Both the position numbers and the translations under genes were made by a program. A DNA stretch of 45,961 nucleotides from Emcibacteraceae bacterium (GTDB lineage: Bacteria > Pseudomonadota > Alphaproteobacteria > Sphingomonadales > Emcibacteraceae), in the NCBI GenBank assembly GCA_016744185.1, contig JADGEY010000009.1, positions 1-45,961 of the forward strand, given 5' to 3'. The notes under the pieces are model-generated. The model did no database searches and was not told where the DNA came from. It was given only the letters and a program-made list of their open reading frames with translations. Within the stretch, counting starts at the first letter, position 1. Every line of letters starts with the position of its first letter. Of the stretch, positions 7,785 to 16,319 are shown one piece after another.

Positions 7785-8930
7785 TTAAATAATTTCAATA
7801 TCTCCCTCTTCACGGACTTTATGAAAAATATCAACAAATTCAGTAAGTTGCCCTTTTTTTATTGCAGATCGCAATCCGCTCATTAAATCTTGATAATAAG
7901 TAAGATTATGTTCTGTAAGAAGCATCGCTCCCAGCACTTCATTGCTGCGGATTAGGTGAGCCATATAGGCACGGCTATAATTTGTGCAAGCATCACAGCC
8001 ACATTTATCATCAATCGGGCGAGGATCATCCACATGACGGGCATTTTTCATATTTAAAGCCCCTCGCCTTGTAAAAGCTTGCCCTGTCCGTCCAGAACGA
8101 GAGGGCAGAACGCAGTCAAACATATCAATGCCCCTAACCACAGCCTCTACAATATCATCAGGCTTTCCAACGCCCATAAGATACCTTGGCTTAGCAGAAG
8201 TCATAAGCGGCATAGTATAATCAAGAACCTTAAGCATCATTTCCTGCCCTTCCCCAACCGCAAGTCCGCCAACAGCATAGCCATCAAAATCTATTTCTTT
8301 TAATTTTGAGACGGATTCAGAACGTAAATCTTCAAAAACGCCGCCCTGTACAATTCCAAAAACAGCGTTTAATTCAGAATGTTCAGAGCCATTATGATAG
8401 GCATCATAAGATCTTTTTGCCCAGCGCATGGAAAGCTGCATAGAACTGTTTGTCTCTTCCTTAGTCGCAGGATAGGGCGTGCATTCATCAAAAGCCATTA
8501 CGATGTTCGATCCTAAAAGACGCTGGATTTCCATAGATTTTTCAGGCGATAGCATATGTTTGCTGCCATCATGATGGGATTGAAAAGCCACGCCTTCTTC
8601 TGTGATTTTACGAAGTTTTGAAAGAGACATAACTTGAAAGCCGCCAGAATCAGTTAAAATAGGGTGCTGCCAATTCATAAATTTATGCAGCCCCCCTAGC
8701 CTGTCAATTCTTTCGGCTGTGGGGCGCAGCATTAAATGATAGGTATTGCCAAGTAAAATATCTGCGCCTGTTGCCCGTACAGTTTCAGGCTTCATCGCTT
8801 TTACGGTTGCCGCTGTGCCAACGGGCATAAAGGCAGGCGTGCGAATTTCACCCCTGCATGTGTGAATTACGCCTGTGCGTGCCATGCCATCGACCGCCTC
8901 TATTTCCATGTGAAAAGCTTTATTTGTCAT
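7785..8930 (-). CDS. tgt: tRNA-guanine(34) transglycosylase Tgt
   Basis: Tgt swaps guanine-34 for preQ1 in tRNAs with GUN anticodons, a step in queuosine synthesis. Recognised features are the TIM-barrel start with [11 protein letters not shown], the substrate-binding [11 protein letters not shown] with its catalytic Asp, GGLAVGEG, the second catalytic Asp in [14 protein letters not shown] (where many relatives have TRNARHG), and the zinc site CGCDAC with a downstream His. I chose the ATG at 8930, because it overlaps the queA stop as ATGA and has GAGGA upstream. A TTG at 8939 would add three residues. The protein is 381 aa, a normal length. It directly follows queA, the next enzyme of the same pathway. 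Confidence 0.97.
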   Translation of the reverse strand: MTNKAFHMEIEAVDGMARTGVIHTCRGEIRTPAFMPVGTAATVKAMKPETVRATGADILLGNTYHLMLRPTAERIDRLGGLHKFMNWQHPILTDSGGFQVMSLSKLRKITEEGVAFQSHHDGSKHMLSPEKSMEIQRLLGSNIVMAFDECTPYPATKEETNSSMQLSMRWAKRSYDAYHNGSEHSELNAVFGIVQGGVFEDLRSESVSKLKEIDFDGYAVGGLAVGEGQEMMLKVLDYTMPLMTSAKPRYLMGVGKPDDIVEAVVRGIDMFDCVLPSRSGRTGQAFTRRGALNMKNARHVDDPRPIDDKCGCDACTNYSRAYMAHLIRSNEVLGAMLLTEHNLTYYQDLMSGLRSAIKKGQLTEFVDIFHKVREEGDIEII

Positions 8931-9994
8931 TTTTGGCAATCCTCTATTTGATCCTGACGGAAAAGCAAACTACTATCACCATAAGAATAAAATCTGTAAT
9001 TATTTTTGATGGCATGCCTGTAAGCACTCAGCATATTTTTATATCCTGCAAAAGCAGAAACAAGCATAAACAGCGTTGATTTTGGCAGGTGGAAATTTGT
9101 CATTAAAATATCGACCGCCTTAAATTTATACCCAGGCGTGATAAAAATATCTGTCGCTTTGCAAAAGGGGTGAATAATTCCCTCATCATCAGCAGCAGAT
9201 TCTAGCAGACGCAAAGAGGTTGTCCCTACTGCAATAATGCGCCCCCCTGCACTTCGGGTTTTATTAATTTGGTCAGCCACTTCCCTGCTAATTTCGCCCC
9301 ATTCTGAATGCATTTTATGATCGTCTGTTTCGTCCACTTTAACAGGCAGAAAAGTTCCAGCACCAACATGAAGCGTTACAAAAGCTCGTCCTATTTTTTT
9401 ATCATCAATTAATTTTTCTAATTCATGGGTAAAATGAAGCCCAGCGGTTGGGGCAGCGACCGCACCATCATGTTTGCTATAAACCGTTTGGTAATCTTCT
9501 AAATCCTGATCGTCAACAGGTCTTTGCGCTGCAATATAGGGTGGGAGCGGCATCACGCCAACATCATGCAGAGCCTTTGTTAATTCTTCTGCTGTGCGGT
9601 CAAACTGTAAAGTAACCTCGCCCATTTCGCCTTTCGCCTCGACCTTTGCAAAAAGTCTGTCAGAAAAATTTATTTTATCGCCCTCTTTTAATTTTTTTGC
9701 AGGTTTAACAAATGCCTTCCATAAGCCATGATCCATATTCATATGAAGCGTAATTTCAACCTTAGCATTACCTCTATTTGCTTCCCGAATGCCTTTTAGA
9801 CGTGCGGGAATAACCCTTGTATCATTAAAGATCATCAAATCGCCCTCACGAAGATGGTGGGTTAAATCGGTTACCATTTCATCGCTAAGAGCTGCACCCT
9901 TCACCACAAGAAAACGCGCCCTATCACGGTTTGTAATAGGACGCAGAGCAATAAGTTCATTGGGTAACGAAAAATCGAATAAATCAACTTTCAT
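8927..9994 (-). CDS. queA: S-adenosylmethionine:tRNA ribosyltransferase-isomerase QueA
   Basis: QueA moves the ribosyl part of S-adenosylmethionine onto preQ1-tRNA to form epoxyqueuosine. The 355-residue protein starts [16 protein letters not shown], and DFxLPxELIAxxP is the family hallmark. It continues with [13 protein letters not shown], the long central segment ending [21 protein letters not shown], and the C-terminal [19 protein letters not shown]. The stop overlaps the tgt ATG, so the two queuosine enzymes are translationally coupled. A 30-base gap separates it from the upstream cyclophilin gene. Confidence 0.97.
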   Translation of the reverse strand: MKVDLFDFSLPNELIALRPITNRDRARFLVVKGAALSDEMVTDLTHHLREGDLMIFNDTRVIPARLKGIREANRGNAKVEITLHMNMDHGLWKAFVKPAKKLKEGDKINFSDRLFAKVEAKGEMGEVTLQFDRTAEELTKALHDVGVMPLPPYIAAQRPVDDQDLEDYQTVYSKHDGAVAAPTAGLHFTHELEKLIDDKKIGRAFVTLHVGAGTFLPVKVDETDDHKMHSEWGEISREVADQINKTRSAGGRIIAVGTTSLRLLESAADDEGIIHPFCKATDIFITPGYKFKAVDILMTNFHLPKSTLFMLVSAFAGYKNMLSAYRHAIKNNYRFYSYGDSSLLFRQDQIEDCQK

Positions 9995-10024
9995 TATTTT
10001 TCTCTTTAAATAATCGGGCGCAGA

Positions 10025-10498
10025 TTACGCATCAGCGGCAACTTGCATTTTAACAATTTTATCTGGATTACCATTTTCTGTAAAGTCCATTCCTTCACCA
10101 ACAGCAAGCCCATCAACAAGTTCCATGCCCTCTAAAACTTCGCCCCATACGCTATATTGACCATCAAGGAAATTTGCATCATCAAAACAGATGAAAAACT
10201 GGCTAGAAGCACTATCAGGACTTTGAGAACGAGCCATCGAACAGATACCACGTCCATGAGTTTTATCTGAAAATTCGGCCTTAATATTATTGCCGCTTCC
10301 CCCTGTTCCTGTACCATGCGGGCAGCCTACCTGCGCCATAAACCCAGATATAACACGGTGAAAAAGCAGCCCATCATAAAACCCGCTGCGGGCAAGTTCT
10401 TTAATTTGAGAGACATGTTTTGGAGCTAATTCCTCAAACATTTGAATTGTTACTCTGCCAGATTCGAGGTCAAGATAAAGAGTGTTTTCTAAATCCAT
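10025..10498 (-). CDS. ppiB: Cyclophilin-type peptidyl-prolyl cis-trans isomerase, cytoplasmic
   Basis: This enzyme catalyses cis-trans isomerisation at proline bonds during folding. The 157-residue protein has no signal peptide. It shows the cyclophilin active site: LLFHRVISGFMAQ with the catalytic Arg, GTGTGGSG, CSMARSQSPDSASSQFFI and the end segment VWGEVLEGMELVD. It follows a paralogous periplasmic cyclophilin gene (56-base gap), and the pair sits between coaD and queA as in many alphaproteobacteria. The symbol is by analogy with the cytoplasmic enzyme of enteric bacteria; orthology was not tested. Confidence 0.93.
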   Translation of the reverse strand: MDLENTLYLDLESGRVTIQMFEELAPKHVSQIKELARSGFYDGLLFHRVISGFMAQVGCPHGTGTGGSGNNIKAEFSDKTHGRGICSMARSQSPDSASSQFFICFDDANFLDGQYSVWGEVLEGMELVDGLAVGEGMDFTENGNPDKIVKMQVAADA

Positions 10499-10554
10499 TT
10501 TTTTACTTCCTTAAAATTTATACTATGGTTTTATATGTGTTTCTTTACATAATA

Positions 10555-11103
10555 TTATTTTTTAAGCGTGTCACTCATAATTTGCATTTTGATAATTTTA
10601 TCAGGATTTTTCATCTCTGGAACAACGCCTTTTTTAATATTATCAACAAATTCCATACCCTCTACAACTTCGCCCCAGACCGTATATTTGCCGTCAAGAT
10701 GTTCTATGAATGAAAGGGTGATAAAAAACTGGCTATCTGCTGAATTTTCTTCTGCTGCGCGCGCCATAGACACTGTCCCCCGAAAATGCATGCGGTCAGA
10801 AAATTCAGCATCAAGATTAACGCCGCTTCCCCCAACACCTGTTCCCTCAGGGTCACCGCCCTGCGCCATAAAATTTGGCATAACTCTGTGCCATGTAAGC
10901 CCATCATAAAAATTTTTTCGTACAAGTTCTTTTATTCTTACAACTGTTTTTGGGGCTATTTTAGGGAACATTTTAATAACTACACGCCCATCTTTTAAAT
11001 CAAGATACAAAGTATTTTCAGGGTCTAACTTACTGTTTTCTTGGGCTTTAGCAGGCATTATGACAAGCATTAAAACACAAATGGTTTTTAGCAATAATTT
11101 CAT
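10555..11103 (-). CDS. ppiA: Cyclophilin-type peptidyl-prolyl cis-trans isomerase, periplasmic
   Basis: This is a second proline isomerase of 182 residues, closely similar to its downstream neighbour. Residues 1-20 form a signal peptide (MKLLLKTICVLMLVIMPAKA, then QEN), so it acts in the periplasm. Active-site segments are LTWHRVMPNFMAQGG, GTGVGGSGVNLDAEFSD, SMARAAEENSADSQFFI and VWGEVVEGMEFVDNI. It lies eight bases downstream of coaD and is probably in the gyrA-coaD transcript. The two genes look like an old tandem duplication in which one copy is exported. The symbol is by analogy only. Confidence 0.93.
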   Translation of the reverse strand: MKLLLKTICVLMLVIMPAKAQENSKLDPENTLYLDLKDGRVVIKMFPKIAPKTVVRIKELVRKNFYDGLTWHRVMPNFMAQGGDPEGTGVGGSGVNLDAEFSDRMHFRGTVSMARAAEENSADSQFFITLSFIEHLDGKYTVWGEVVEGMEFVDNIKKGVVPEMKNPDKIIKMQIMSDTLKK

Positions 11104-11111
11104 TTAATTTC

Positions 11112-11615
11112 CTATAAGGATTTTTTTAATTTATTTAAAAGACGTACCCGAATTTCAGCTGTCAAGAACTTTGAAACATCGCCGTCAAATTGGGCTATTT
11201 CTTTTACAAGTCTTGATGAAATAGCCTGCAAAGAAGGTTCAGCCATTAAAAATATTGTCTCAACATCGGGGTTAAGTTTTTGGTTCATCGCCGTCATTTG
11301 AAATTCATATTCAAAATCGGAAACCGCCCTTAATCCCCGAATAATAACATTAGCCCCAGAAGAGACCGCAAAATTCATCAATAAACTATCAAAAGATTGC
11401 ACTTCAACAGAAAAACCCTGCTTGTTTAAAGAGACAACCTCTGCCTCAAGCATCTCTATTCTCTCATCTAATGAAAATAGAGCCTGCTTTGAAGGATTGG
11501 TAGAAATACCCAGAATCAAATGATCCACAAGTTTTGCGCTGCGGGCAATAATATCTAGATGTCCCAACGTTACAGGATCAAACGTTCCTGGATATAACCC
11601 AATTCTTTTTGGCAT
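11112..11615 (-). CDS. coaD: Phosphopantetheine adenylyltransferase CoaD
   Basis: CoaD joins ATP and 4'-phosphopantetheine to give dephospho-CoA, the penultimate step of coenzyme A synthesis. The nucleotidyltransferase motif is clear: YPGTFDPVTLGH with His19 of the T/HxGH type. It is followed by ISTNPSK, the substrate-binding RGLRAVSDFEYEFQM, and the ISSRLVKEIA signature. I chose the ATG at 11615 (167 aa) because AAGAAGG stands at good spacing before it. A TTG at 11621 would add two residues. It lies 12 bases after gyrA and is likely co-transcribed with it. Confidence 0.97.
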   Translation of the reverse strand: MPKRIGLYPGTFDPVTLGHLDIIARSAKLVDHLILGISTNPSKQALFSLDERIEMLEAEVVSLNKQGFSVEVQSFDSLLMNFAVSSGANVIIRGLRAVSDFEYEFQMTAMNQKLNPDVETIFLMAEPSLQAISSRLVKEIAQFDGDVSKFLTAEIRVRLLNKLKKSL

Positions 11616-11627
11616 TTTCAAACCTTC

Positions 11628-14366
11628 TTATTCTTCTGCTGCATCATTATCTGGTACGTCATTTTCAGAAGCCTCTTCGCCTTCTTGGTCGGATTTTTCT
11701 TCATCTTCTTGTTCTGCCGCTTCTATAACACGGTCAATCGAAACAATTGTTTCAGCGTCACCAACTTTAAAGAGAGTAACTCCCTGCGTGTTGCGTCCTG
11801 CAATGCGCACGTCATGAACAGGCACTCTAATAAGCCGTCCATTATCCGTTACCATCATTAATTCATCTTCAATATTAATCGGGAAAGCCCCAATAACATC
11901 ACCGTTGCGGTCAGAGGTTTCAATATTAATAATCCCAGACCCGCCCCGTCCTGTAACGCGGTATTCAAGAGCAGAAGTACGTTTGCCAAAACCATTAACC
12001 GTGACGCTTAAGATAAATTCTTCACGTTCTTCAATCTCAGAAAGCCTTTCAGAGCTAATCCCTTCTGGCACATCAGGTGTCTCCCCCCGTCTTTTTGCGC
12101 TTGCATATTTAAGATAAGCTGTACGGGCTTCTGTCGTCATATTAATATGATGCAGGATTGACATTGAAACAACTTCATCACCTTGCGCCAGCCTAATGCC
12201 CCGAACCCCGTCAGAATTTCTGCCTTTAAACAGACGTACTTTTGTCGCAGGGAAGCGAATAGATTTACCGCCTTTAGCAGCGATTAAAACGTCATCATCT
12301 TCTTGGCAAGCGGCGACCCCAATCAGCCTGTCCCCTTCGGAAAGCCTAATCGCAATTTTACCATTGGCTCTAACGTTAGAGAAATCAGAAAGAAGATTAC
12401 GCCTTACATTCCCTTTTGCCGTAGAGAAAATAGCATGAAGCTCTTGCCAGCTATCCTCATCTTCTGGAAGAGGAAGAATAGTAGAAATCGTCTCCCCCTG
12501 CGCTAAAGGAAGAATATTAATCAGAGCTTTACCCTTAGAAGTCGGGCTACCAAGAGGAAGCTTCCAAACTTTCAGTTTATAAACCTGTCCAAAATTACTA
12601 AAGAAAAGAATAGGCACATGAGTGTTTGCAACAAAGACTTTTACAACATAATCTTCATCTTTTGTTTTCATGCCGCTGCGCCCTTTGCCGCCCCGTCTTT
12701 GGGCGCGGTAAGTCGTTAAAGGAACACGTTTAATATAGCCCGTATTTGATACTGTTACGACCATATCTTCTTGGGGAATCATATCTTCATCATCGAAGCC
12801 AGCTGCATAAAGCGTAATTTCAGAACGTCTTGGCGTTGCAAATTCTTCTCTATAGTCGGTCATTTCTTTCCGCATGATGGCATATAGTTTTTCACGGCTG
12901 CGTAATATGGAAATATAATATTCAATGTTTTTTGCGATTTCAGTCAGCTCACCGCCGATTTCTTCACGCCCCATACCTGTTAATCTATGAAGCTTAAGTT
13001 CTAAAATCGCCCGAACTTGTTTTTCTGAGAGCTTATATTTGCCATCAATAACCGCACGCCCCGGCTCGTTGATAAGCTCAATATAGCCAGCCACATCAAC
13101 CGCATCCCAGTTTTCTGCCATTAAACTGGCTCTCGCCTCAGCAGGGTTAGGGGACTTTCGAATCATTGCAACAATTTGGTCAAGATTATTAACAGCGATC
13201 ACAAGCCCGACTAAGGTATGGGCTCGGTCACGGGCTTTACCTAGTTTATATTTCTTACGTCTTGTAATAACTTCTTCACGGAACTTTATGAAAAGTTGAA
13301 TAATGCGCTGTAAATTAAGAACTTCTGGTCGTCCGCCATTTAGCGCAAGTATGTTCGCTCCAAAACTGGTCTGAAGCGGCGTATAGCGGAACAGCTGATT
13401 TAGAACCACTTCGCCCACAGCATCTCGTTTAAGTTCAACCACAACCCGAACGCCTTGACGGTCAGATTCGTCTCTAATATCTGAAATGCCTTCAATTCTT
13501 TTACTGCGAACATTATCCGCAAAATTTTCAATCATGCGGGATTTATTAACTTGGAATGGAATTTCTGTAATGATAATTGCACTGCGCCCTGGGCGCACTT
13601 CTTCAATAGAAGTCTTGCCCCGCATAACAACAGAACCCCGCCCTGTTTCAAGGGCTGATTTACAGCCCGCAGTTCCCATGATAAGACCGCCCGTTGGAAA
13701 ATCTGGACCAGGGACAATTTCATATAATTCTTCAAATGTTATTTCTGGATTATCAATATAGGCACAGCAAGCATCGATAACCTCACCCAGATTATGCGGC
13801 GGAATATTGGTCGCCATACCAACAGCGATCCCCCCTGCCCCATTAACCAAAATATTTGGAAAGCGTGCAGGAAGAACAATAGGCTCAGATTCACTTTCAT
13901 CATAGTTCGACTGGAAAGCAACCGTATCTTTATCAATATCTTCTAAAAGTCCTTTAGCTGCCTTATCCATGCGGGCTTCTGTATAACGCATCGCAGCGGC
14001 TTTATCACCGTCCATAGAGCCAAAATTACCCTGCCCATCAATCAAAGGCAGACGAAGAGAGAATTTTTGCGTCATTCGAACCATAGCATCATAAATAGCC
14101 GTATCGCCATGAGGATGATATTTACCCATCACATCCCCAATAATACGGGCAGACTTACGATAAGATTTAGTCCAATCATAGCCATTTTCATGCATAGAAT
14201 ATAAAATTCTACGGTGAACGGGCTTTAACCCATCACGCACATCAGGAAGCGCACGAGACACAATCACGCTCATCGCATAATCGAGGTAAGAGGTTTTCAT
14301 TTCCTCTTCAATTGTAATGGATGAAATATTGGGATCTTTAGGCTCTGAAATAATATTTTCGGTCAA
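11628..14366 (-). CDS. gyrA: DNA gyrase subunit A
   Basis: This is the breakage-reunion subunit of gyrase, which introduces negative supercoils together with GyrB. It starts at TTG 14366, preceded on its strand by AAGAAGGG at normal spacing. The next ATG would cut off the N-terminal arm. Catalytic Tyr128 lies in [11 protein letters not shown]. The quinolone-resistance region reads [15 protein letters not shown], with Thr89 at the E. coli Ser83 position and Asp93 at the Asp87 position. The GyrA-box QRRGGKG is present, marking it as gyrase and not topoisomerase IV. The beta-pinwheel C-terminal domain ends in an acidic tail. Length (912 aa) is normal. It heads the run gyrA-coaD-two cyclophilins-queA-tgt. 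Confidence 0.98.
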   Translation of the reverse strand: MTENIISEPKDPNISSITIEEEMKTSYLDYAMSVIVSRALPDVRDGLKPVHRRILYSMHENGYDWTKSYRKSARIIGDVMGKYHPHGDTAIYDAMVRMTQKFSLRLPLIDGQGNFGSMDGDKAAAMRYTEARMDKAAKGLLEDIDKDTVAFQSNYDESESEPIVLPARFPNILVNGAGGIAVGMATNIPPHNLGEVIDACCAYIDNPEITFEELYEIVPGPDFPTGGLIMGTAGCKSALETGRGSVVMRGKTSIEEVRPGRSAIIITEIPFQVNKSRMIENFADNVRSKRIEGISDIRDESDRQGVRVVVELKRDAVGEVVLNQLFRYTPLQTSFGANILALNGGRPEVLNLQRIIQLFIKFREEVITRRKKYKLGKARDRAHTLVGLVIAVNNLDQIVAMIRKSPNPAEARASLMAENWDAVDVAGYIELINEPGRAVIDGKYKLSEKQVRAILELKLHRLTGMGREEIGGELTEIAKNIEYYISILRSREKLYAIMRKEMTDYREEFATPRRSEITLYAAGFDDEDMIPQEDMVVTVSNTGYIKRVPLTTYRAQRRGGKGRSGMKTKDEDYVVKVFVANTHVPILFFSNFGQVYKLKVWKLPLGSPTSKGKALINILPLAQGETISTILPLPEDEDSWQELHAIFSTAKGNVRRNLLSDFSNVRANGKIAIRLSEGDRLIGVAACQEDDDVLIAAKGGKSIRFPATKVRLFKGRNSDGVRGIRLAQGDEVVSMSILHHINMTTEARTAYLKYASAKRRGETPDVPEGISSERLSEIEEREEFILSVTVNGFGKRTSALEYRVTGRGGSGIINIETSDRNGDVIGAFPINIEDELMMVTDNGRLIRVPVHDVRIAGRNTQGVTLFKVGDAETIVSIDRVIEAAEQEDEEKSDQEGEEASENDVPDNDAAEE

Positions 14367-14410
14367 AGATATACCCTTCTTAAATTATTATATAAATTTT
14401 AAATAAATTC

Positions 14411-14508
14411 ACGTTTTTCTCTTGTTAAAAACCCTTATGAAAACGTAAAATATTAACTCATTATGAATAACAATTTTAACCTTTTATAGCAAGTATAAAG
14501 CTATAAAA
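14411..14508. repeat. Inverted repeats upstream of gyrA
   Basis: This lies in the 266-base gap between gyrA and the YbjQ-like genes. ACGTTTT (14411-14417) complements AAAACGT (14440-14446). TTTTATAGC (14482-14490) complements GCTATAAAA (14500-14508) around a nine-base loop. The gyrA promoter should lie in this gap, but I cannot place a convincing -35/-10 pair. DNA-supercoiling or repressor control is possible but not shown. Confidence 0.45.
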
Positions 14509-14632
14509 AAATAGATTTTTCACTTGCTAATTCTTTAAAAATAATAGGCAAAATATCAGGGAAGAAAAAATGAGCTAAGTCATTGCTATATCTTATTTAT
14601 TTAAAGAGGTTATTTAGAAAAAACATTAGAGC

Positions 14633-15160
14633 TTAGGCAGGGTTTTCATAGGGTGTTTTTTCAATAGCTGTGCCATAGGCAAAAAGCTCAACCGTTACAA
14701 TGCTGTTAAATTGCCCTTTAGAGATAGAAGAGGTTTCAATACGCAGATTGTAAACCGCTTTTGATCCTTGCTTTCGGGCATTTTTTTTAAGTCTCAAAAT
14801 AGCCTCTCTTCGAGCACGGGAAACTAATTTTTCATAGCCCTTTATCTCGCCCCCCAAAAGCTTTCGGATTATAGCTATAAACCCTGAAAAACTATCATGT
14901 GAAATCACGACCATACCCATTACAAAAGGCTCTTTAACAAGCTGCCCTGATTCTGGAATGCTTTTTGAGGAAAAAAGCAAAATATCGCGAAATTCTTTTT
15001 CGCCCTTTTCTAACGATTTTAAATGACTTTCTTCCGCAATTTTTCCGAAAACATACCCAAGAATAAGAAAGAGAATACTAATCCCAAAACCTAAGATGAA
15101 AAACCGATAATCAATTTCCTTTATATGTTCGAAATCCTCTATTAAATTAAGAAAATCCAT
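14633..15160 (-). CDS. YbjQ/UPF0145-like protein with N-terminal membrane anchor
   Basis: This protein of 175 residues has no established function. Residues about 20-42 form one membrane segment (FFILGFGISILFLILGYVFG). The C-terminal half is a YbjQ (DUF74, putative heavy-metal-binding) domain: SFSGFIAIIRKLLGGEIKGY, SRARREAILRLKKNARKQG, then AVYNLRIETSSISKGQ and the closing VELFAYGTAI. This closely parallels the shorter neighbour upstream, which lacks the anchor. The two genes are three bases apart on the same strand, so they are probably co-expressed and may form mixed oligomers at the membrane (inference). Confidence 0.78.
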   Translation of the reverse strand: MDFLNLIEDFEHIKEIDYRFFILGFGISILFLILGYVFGKIAEESHLKSLEKGEKEFRDILLFSSKSIPESGQLVKEPFVMGMVVISHDSFSGFIAIIRKLLGGEIKGYEKLVSRARREAILRLKKNARKQGSKAVYNLRIETSSISKGQFNSIVTVELFAYGTAIEKTPYENPA

Positions 15161-15163
15161 GGC

Positions 15164-15484
15164 TTAAATATCCTGAACAACAACAGCAGAGCCATAAGCT
15201 AATAATTCTGCTGCGCCCTGCGTTACAGATGTTGTGGTGAAACGAACATTGATGACCGCATTTGCTCCAAGGATTTTTGCCTCTTCTTCCATACGGTACA
15301 TTGCTGTATTGCGAGCATCTTCTAAAAGCTCTGTATAACCTTTCAGCTCACCACCAACAATATTCTTAAGACCTGCCATAATATCACGCCCAAAATGTTT
15401 GGATTGGACTGTACTGCCTTGAACAAGACCAAGGTGCTTAACTATTTTTTTCCCTGGAAGCATTTCCGTGTTAGATAGGATCAT
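15164..15484 (-). CDS. YbjQ/UPF0145 family protein
   Basis: This soluble protein of 106 residues has the length usual for the YbjQ family, whose members form small symmetric oligomers but have no proven function. Hallmarks are LVQGSTVQSKHFGRDIMAGLK, the core NIVGGELKGYTELLEDARN, AKILGANAVINVRFTTTSV, and the final ELLAYGSAVVV. It is followed after three bases by a paralogue with a membrane anchor. An intrinsic terminator after ssb (15532-15564) separates the pair from ssb, so a promoter is expected in 15485-15531. Confidence 0.88.
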   Translation of the reverse strand: MILSNTEMLPGKKIVKHLGLVQGSTVQSKHFGRDIMAGLKNIVGGELKGYTELLEDARNTAMYRMEEEAKILGANAVINVRFTTTSVTQGAAELLAYGSAVVVQDI

Positions 15485-15531
15485 TATATTTCCTTTTATT
15501 TTTTAATGTTGAAAGCACCATAACATCTTTC

Positions 15532-15564
15532 AAAAAAAAGACCGCATGGACTAGGCAGTCCTGC
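15532..15564 (-). terminator. Intrinsic terminator after ssb
   Basis: On the minus strand, GCAGGACT (15564-15557) pairs with AGTCC-A-TGC (15552-15544) around the loop gcct, with one bulged base. The stem is followed by GGTC and eight T. It lies 23 bases beyond the ssb stop and ends the ssb transcript before the YbjQ-like genes. Confidence 0.8.
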
Positions 15565-15587
15565 ATCCAGTGGATAAAAATCTTTAT

Positions 15588-16076
15588 CTAAAATGGAATT
15601 TCATCATCAAGATTAGAATCTGTTGAAGATGAAGACGAACTGCTAAAATCATTTGAGGTCGCACCAGAAGAAGGCTTTGCGCCGTAATTACCAGATCCGC
15701 CGCCATAACCGCCGCCTTCGCTATTTCGGCTATCCAGCATTGTAAGCTCGCCGTTAAACCGTTGAAGAACGACTTCTGTGGTGTATTTTTCTATGCCCGC
15801 ATTATCAGTCCATTTACGGGTCTGAAGCGCCCCTTCAAGATAGACTTTAGAGCCTTTTTTAAGGTAATTTTCCGCAATTTTACAAAGATGTTCATTAAAA
15901 ATAACAACGCGGTGCCATTCAGTCCTCTCCCGCCGCTCGCCCGTTGCACGGTCTTTCCATGTATCAGAAGTTGCAACGCTTAATTGTGCAATCGGAGAGC
16001 CATCTTGAGTATGGCGGATTTCAGGATCATTTCCTAAATTTCCAATCAAAATAACCTTGTTAACGCTGCCCGCCAT
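15588..16076 (-). CDS. ssb: Single-stranded DNA-binding protein SSB
   Basis: SSB coats single-stranded DNA in replication and repair and recruits partners through its C-terminal tip. The OB-fold occupies residues 1 to about 110 (MAGSVNKVILIGNLGNDPEI, WHRVVIF, YLKKGSKVYLEGALQTRKW). A Gly-rich then Ser-rich linker of about 45 residues includes seven consecutive Ser. The tip is the conserved acidic DDEIPF. Length (162 aa) is normal. It is divergent from uvrA across 243 bases that carry an SOS box. A partly matching second site (GAAC followed by A-rich sequence at 16186-16200) lies nearer ssb. Confidence 0.98.
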   Translation of the reverse strand: MAGSVNKVILIGNLGNDPEIRHTQDGSPIAQLSVATSDTWKDRATGERRERTEWHRVVIFNEHLCKIAENYLKKGSKVYLEGALQTRKWTDNAGIEKYTTEVVLQRFNGELTMLDSRNSEGGGYGGGSGNYGAKPSSGATSNDFSSSSSSSTDSNLDDEIPF

Positions 16077-16145
16077 TTAAATATTCCTTTTAAAATTCTT
16101 ATAGATTTATAATAAGAAAACAGACTACATAATAATCCATTTGCG

Positions 16146-16182
16146 AGCAAGGTAATATTCAAATTTTTAGCAAGGTAATATT
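16146..16182. repeat. 14-bp direct repeat between ssb and uvrA
   Basis: AGCAAGGTAATATT occurs exactly at 16146-16159 and 16169-16182, 23 bases apart start to start. The wider region also repeats CTACATAATA (near 16127 and 16207) and TAATATTCAAA (near 16153 and 16212). It may bind a regulator in about two helical turns, or may be a slippage duplication. Confidence 0.75.
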
Positions 16183-16244
16183 TAAGAACAAAACAAAGAA
16201 AATAGGCTACATAATATTCAAAATTTCACCATTTTTTTAATTGA

Positions 16245-16259
16245 GAACAAAATAAGAAC
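16245..16259 (+). promoter_or_regulatory. LexA (SOS) box of uvrA
   Basis: GAACAAAATAAGAAC matches exactly the alphaproteobacterial LexA operator GAAC-N7-GAAC. It directly abuts a consensus -35 (TTGACA, 16260-16265), where bound LexA would block RNA polymerase. uvrA is a standard SOS-regulated gene. Confidence 0.85.
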
Positions 16260-16288
16260 TTGACATATTGTAAAAAAAGGTCAAATTC
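16260..16288 (+). promoter_or_regulatory. Probable uvrA promoter
   Basis: A perfect -35, TTGACA, stands at 16260-16265. The -10 is poorly defined: tcaaat/caaatt around 16281-16287 at 15-17 bases is the only candidate at normal spacing. An AAAGGTGA ribosome site follows at 16306-16313, six bases before the uvrA ATG. Confidence 0.55.
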
Positions 16289-16319
16289 CCTTTATGTAAA
16301 AAATTAAAGGTGATTATAA

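Noticed and set aside
14482-14508. Terminator downstream of the YbjQ-like pair
   Set aside because: On the minus strand the T-run precedes the stem and does not follow it, and the stem is nearly all A-T, so it is listed only as an inverted repeat.
16186-16201. Second full LexA box for ssb
   Set aside because: Only one half-site GAAC is exact; the spacing and the second half do not match GAAC-N7-GAAC.
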